Assembly (NCBI GenBank): GCA_031273445.1
Contig: JAISRV010000024.1
Span: 1 to 8,037, forward strand
Origin: Candidatus Adiutrix sp.
GTDB lineage: Bacteria; Desulfobacterota; Desulfarculia; Adiutricales; Adiutricaceae
Direction of reading: 5' to 3'
Length of the DNA: 8,037 bases
Shown here: in pieces, positions 5,462-8,037 of the stretch
How the letters are laid out: each line of letters opens with the position of its first letter
Numbering within the stretch: the first letter of the stretch is position 1
Notes under the pieces: generated by a model
What the model saw: only the letters and a program-made list of their open reading frames with translations
The model's database searches: none
What the model was told of the DNA's origin: nothing
Made by a program: the position numbers and the translations under genes

Positions 5462-5721
5462 TCGTCATTATAATGCCCTCTGCACTGCGCTATATGGATG
5501 TCGACGCCTTCCATACGATAGACGAGACGATTGTGTTCATCGATCCGGCGACTCCAAAAACCAGTTAAATGACCTTTCAAGGGCTCCGGTTTCCCGAGGC
5601 CCTCATAGCCGTTGCGTTCAATATCCTTGATAAGCGCATTAATGCGTTTCAAGATTTTTTTATCTTGCGTTTGCCAGTACAAGTAGTCAGCCCAAGCTAC
5701 ATTATGCCAAATCAGCATCAT
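5458..5721 (-). CDS. yoeB: YoeB-family mRNA interferase toxin
   Basis: This 87-residue protein is a close relative of E. coli YoeB, a RelE-fold toxin that cleaves mRNA at the ribosomal A site. The diagnostic stretch GKPEPLKGHLTGFWSRRI and the C-terminal CRGHY are intact. With the start at 5721 (MMLIWHNVAW), the catalytic residues fall at E46, R65, H83 and Y84, the same numbers as in E. coli, and the C-terminal HY is followed by NDD. That start overlaps the antitoxin stop as TGATG, implying coupled translation; an ATG one codon later or a TTG one codon earlier are alternatives. No key residue is missing, so the toxin looks functional. Confidence 0.95.
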   Translation of the reverse strand: MMLIWHNVAWADYLYWQTQDKKILKRINALIKDIERNGYEGLGKPEPLKGHLTGFWSRRIDEHNRLVYRMEGVDIHIAQCRGHYNDD

Positions 5722-5972
5722 CAATCCTCAATGAGGTCATGAGCCGCGCAGTTTTGTCCCTGGTTCAAATCTTCCGCAACCCGTGCCAAATGCGCCTGAT
5801 TTTTGGGATTATAAAACGGATCGGCATAAGGCCGGAAGGGCAAGCCGTTCTCCCTGACCATTTGAGTCAAAAAAAGGCGCACGGCGGAGGCCAAATCCAG
5901 GCCCATATTGGCCGCCACGGCTTGGGCTTCCGCCCTCAGATGGTCGTCCACTTTCACTTGTACGCTGGCCAT
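5721..5972 (-). CDS. RelB/DinJ-family antitoxin
   Basis: This 83-residue protein has the ribbon-helix-helix N-terminus typical of RelB/DinJ antitoxins (VQVKVDDHLRAEAQAVAANMGLDLASAVRLFLTQMVRENGLPF, residues 4-46), which binds the operator as a dimer, and a polar C-terminal half (residues 47-83) expected to wrap the toxin. A strong SD, GGAGGTGA, lies just before the ATG. It directly precedes and overlaps yoeB. YoeB usually pairs with a Phd/YefM-type antitoxin, so this is a mixed pairing, though such swaps are known among RelE-fold toxins. It should repress its own promoter, with the toxin acting as co-repressor. Confidence 0.93.
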   Translation of the reverse strand: MASVQVKVDDHLRAEAQAVAANMGLDLASAVRLFLTQMVRENGLPFRPYADPFYNPKNQAHLARVAEDLNQGQNCAAHDLIED

Positions 5973-5999
5973 AAGTCACCTCCATTAAAAACATTGCTT

Positions 6000-6037
6000 G
6001 GCATTCTTAAAATAATACAACTACAATGCCTCGTCAA
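6000..6037 (-). promoter_or_regulatory. Likely promoter and operator of the toxin-antitoxin pair
   Basis: On the minus strand TTGACG (6037-6032) is 17 nt from TATTTT (6014-6009). An inverted repeat GGCATT (6000-6005) / AATGCC (6025-6030) spans the -10 region, a plausible binding site for the ribbon-helix-helix antitoxin. The gap to the DinJ-type start codon is about 37 nt from the -10 hexamer. Confidence 0.5.
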
Positions 6038-6333
6038 GCGGTCAGATATTCATGAGCTCCGGCGCCAGCCAAGACTACCCCGGTAAGGCTATGAGAAAGC
6101 CGCCTGGCGCGTTTGACTGGCTGCTTTGCGTCGTCTATAGTGGCTTGGAGAGAATTATGGTCAAAAAAAGAGCCATGGCGTCTGTTCCATACGAAACGCC
6201 GGTTATGCCCGGCGCTTCTCCATATACCTAGGAGGAGCCGGCCGCCTTTATTGAGCACATAAAGCATGAAGGCAATCCACGCCATAAAAAGGCTAAGGGC
6301 GACTTCATTCTCCAAGCCGGCGTCAAACCTCAT
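6034..6333 (-). pseudogene. Doubtful 99-codon ORF, possibly a decayed gene fragment
   Basis: A minus-strand frame starts MRFDAGLENEVALSLFMAWI and continues through a hydrophobic stretch (residues 10-28), an Arg-rich middle and, near the end, the peptide DDAKQPVKRARRL encoded by the right copy of the 38-bp direct repeat. I do not recognise a family. There is no convincing SD (AGG lies directly against the ATG), and the frame ends inside the -35 hexamer of the toxin-antitoxin promoter. Because the same repeat-encoded peptide occurs at 5388-5425, the end of this ORF may come from a multi-copy element. It may be a remnant or chance; the plus strand here has no better ORF. Confidence 0.25.
6097..6134. 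repeat. 38-bp direct repeat, right copy
   Basis: It differs at one position from 5388-5425. The two copies enclose 671 bp containing the complete antitoxin-toxin pair and its promoter. They are direct, not inverted, so they do not look like insertion sequence ends; recombination between them would delete the module cleanly. Confidence 0.93.
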
Positions 6334-6440
6334 CCTAAAAAAACGCTGTGTGACATTTCATGTGTTTTTAGAGCAAAGTCAGCCTTGGCGCTTCTGATGA
6401 AATAATACACTCTTGGGAAGATATCGCCGACAAAAATTCA

Positions 6441-7700
6441 TTGTTGCAATGGACATCAGCTTTGATCAAAATCAACTCTTACAATAACAATTTGACATGT
6501 AACGTCAACAATGAATCTAAAAGCATCCATGAAGGCGCCAGTTTAGCCATGTATCCGCTTGTGTTATGGTTTGCACATTCCTGGTGGCGTTTGCTGTATG
6601 AAACAAATGATTCTTTATTTACACGTCAAAAAAATCCGCACTGGCGGCTTGCTCACGAATTAAAGAATGCGGGAGAAGGCTATGTATGGCCTGATATTGA
6701 TTTTGTTCCCGATGGCGTCTCAATGCAAATTACGTCAAAAAAGACTAATTATAAAAGCGATATGAGTAGCATTAATTACATTAATGAATGTTCTACAAAT
6801 GTTCCATTAAAAGAGTTTCAAGACGAAATTGTTCGTTGTATAGACAATGTATTTGACAGAATGGAAACGAGCGGGATAGAAATTGCAAATAATGAATTAA
6901 ATATACATTGGACGGCCATACGCGAGGAGATGAGCGATCATGAAGCTGCGCAATATAGAAAAATTGAAGCAATGTTAGGATATAATCCTGATGAAGCCGA
7001 TACCTTGGCGATCGAGAATTTTCTCTCAAAAACAAAACCATGGGGAACGGGGATAGCTGAAGAGCTGGCGTCAGCGGCTAATGCATATAATATAGATATT
7101 GTTAATAATATTCATGAAAAAATGAACGATGTCCACTCTGGCCTCAAAGGTAAATTTAACTTGCTCGCAATGAACATAAATAAAAAAATAATTGTAAATG
7201 ATTTTAGTAAACCTTGGGAAATTGGACGCGACTTTGCTATTGAGTTGCGTAATAATTGCGGTGAATCAGATAAAGTAATTCGTGATCATTTTCTTAGTGA
7301 TCTTATGGGCATATCTTCAGGAGACCTATTTAACGACACCGATCATGTTTCTTTTCCAATCGGTATTGTCAAGCAGGATCAATCCGTAAAATTTTTCTTT
7401 CGCGGAAAATTGAGGTTCTCACGTAGATTTCAAGCCTCCAGAATTATTGCTGACAAGCTAATATCAGACCAGGACAATGTTTTGCTCCCTGTATCGAACG
7501 CTGGAACGTGGCGACAAAAATTTCAGCGCGCGTTCGCGGGAGAATTTTTGTGCCCATCAGATAATTTGCTGGAATTTCTTAATGGACGATATGACGAAGA
7601 TTCCATATCTGATGCGGCGGAATATTTTGAAGTTAACGAATCCGTTCCCAGGACGCATTTGATCAATCGAAAAATTTTATCCGCTGATGCCGTCATATAG
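6441..7700 (+). CDS. Protein with IrrE/ImmA-like C-terminal domain lacking the zinc motif; start uncertain
   Basis: From the TTG at 6441 the frame encodes 419 residues. It is much richer in A/T than the operon and is on the opposite strand, suggesting transfer. The N-terminal part carries a signature I have seen in uncharacterised proteins: YPLVLWFAHSWWRLLYE (38-54) and HWRLAHELKNAGEGYVWPD (67-85). The C-terminal part (about 322-410) resembles the ImmA/IrrE domain: RRFQASRIIADKLI where active members have RF..AHELGH, then TWRQKFQRAFAGEFLCP (356-372) and AAEYFEVNESVPRTHLIN. HELGH is replaced by RIIAD, so peptidase activity is unlikely. The family-like frame extends upstream of the TTG to at least SDEIIHSWEDIADK but finds no ATG, GTG or TTG before a TAG at 6369, and the TTG has no SD. 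The gene may be 5'-damaged. The function is unknown; accessory or defence-linked roles are guesses. Confidence 0.7.
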   Translation: MLQWTSALIKINSYNNNLTCNVNNESKSIHEGASLAMYPLVLWFAHSWWRLLYETNDSLFTRQKNPHWRLAHELKNAGEGYVWPDIDFVPDGVSMQITSKKTNYKSDMSSINYINECSTNVPLKEFQDEIVRCIDNVFDRMETSGIEIANNELNIHWTAIREEMSDHEAAQYRKIEAMLGYNPDEADTLAIENFLSKTKPWGTGIAEELASAANAYNIDIVNNIHEKMNDVHSGLKGKFNLLAMNINKKIIVNDFSKPWEIGRDFAIELRNNCGESDKVIRDHFLSDLMGISSGDLFNDTDHVSFPIGIVKQDQSVKFFFRGKLRFSRRFQASRIIADKLISDQDNVLLPVSNAGTWRQKFQRAFAGEFLCPSDNLLEFLNGRYDEDSISDAAEYFEVNESVPRTHLINRKILSADAVI

Positions 7701-8037
7701 CCCTGCGGATACTTGTTTTTTCTCTGCGGCTGATGTGCCGCGTATTCATTACTGAACCCTGCCGGCCTGAGAAAATCCCGTCATTTCAAGCCGCAATCGT
7801 CGCCTGGTCGGCCAGGACCTTCCGGGCGGCGGGGGCCGGCTCTTTCCAAACTGGGGCGCCGTTCGTCTTCGACCCTGAACCTGAAAGGCTCGCCTTGCTT
7901 TCATAGGGTTATTTTGTAACCTGAATTCCGCAAATAATTATACCTACGTCCTATAATCCATAGCCCATATAAATGACGAAGCCATACGAAGCTTGAAAAT
8001 CAACATAAACCGGATGCGGGTTTGAACAAAACGCTTG
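7701..8037. other. Right-end stretch without a convincing gene
   Basis: After the plus-strand gene there is a short GCGGC/GCCGC hairpin near 7727-7742 without a U-tract. A GC-rich block (about 7786-7908) contains a minus-strand open frame of about 40 codons with no ATG, ending in KVLADQATIAA and a stop. It looks protein-like and may be the remnant of a lost gene. From about 7910 to the end the DNA is AT-richer and shows no ORF, RNA gene or clear promoter to me. Confidence 0.4.

Noticed and set aside
6228..6400. 42-codon plus-strand ORF following an AGGAGGAG sequence
   Set aside because: The SD-like sequence is over 30 nt from the ATG, the peptide has no recognisable features, and it ends in a frame not continuous with the downstream gene.
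6441..7700. Active zinc metallopeptidase of the ImmA/IrrE type
   Set aside because: No HEXXH motif is present at the expected place; HELGH is replaced by RIIAD.

Overview
The window reads as a piece of a GC-rich, strictly anaerobic bacterial chromosome, most in keeping with a deltaproteobacterial (Desulfobacterota-like) or similar gut or sediment anaerobe. The taxonomic guess rests only on gene content (oxygen-sensitive iron-sulfur enzymes, a corrinoid riboswitch) and on the high GC of the left two thirds.

Left part (about 1-5371), all on the minus strand. One operon is read from right to left. It starts with a near-consensus sigma70 promoter (TTGACA, 17 nt, TAGGAT), followed by a well-formed cobalamin riboswitch and a strong intrinsic terminator. 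After a long repeat-filled leader come four genes: (i) a secreted, C-terminally membrane-anchored protein resembling DUF4198/metal-uptake accessory proteins; (ii) a membrane polyferredoxin of the NapH/CcoG type; (iii) a 2-hydroxyacyl-CoA dehydratase (HgdB)-family protein with the cysteine layout expected of a stand-alone double-cubane cluster protein (DCCP); (iv) its ATP-dependent activase (HgdC/BadF/BcrA family), with both cluster cysteines at the classic positions 127 and 166. Together they look like a low-potential electron chain, membrane ferredoxin to activase to double-cubane reductase, switched by B12 level. A role in corrinoid or cobalt reduction/acquisition, or in a B12-independent bypass reaction, is inference.

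Every junction of this operon carries a local duplication: a 60-bp tandem array just after the activase gene, a 73-bp-offset copy of the 3' end of the dehydratase-like gene, a three-copy 73-bp array holding its start codon, a 47-bp-offset copy of the polyferredoxin start, and several interleaved repeats in the leader. Two of these duplicated starts create tandem 17-codon decoy ORFs. A separate dispersed repeat appears to have extended the polyferredoxin C-terminus.

Right part (about 5372-8037). The composition changes to accessory DNA. A DinJ/RelB-type antitoxin and YoeB toxin pair (minus strand) lies between two 38-bp direct repeats differing at one base. Next is a doubtful or decayed minus-strand ORF, then an AT-rich plus-strand gene for a protein with an IrrE/ImmA-like C-terminal domain whose HEXXH zinc motif is lost and whose start codon is unclear. 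The last 340 bp hold no convincing gene, only a short protein-like fragment.
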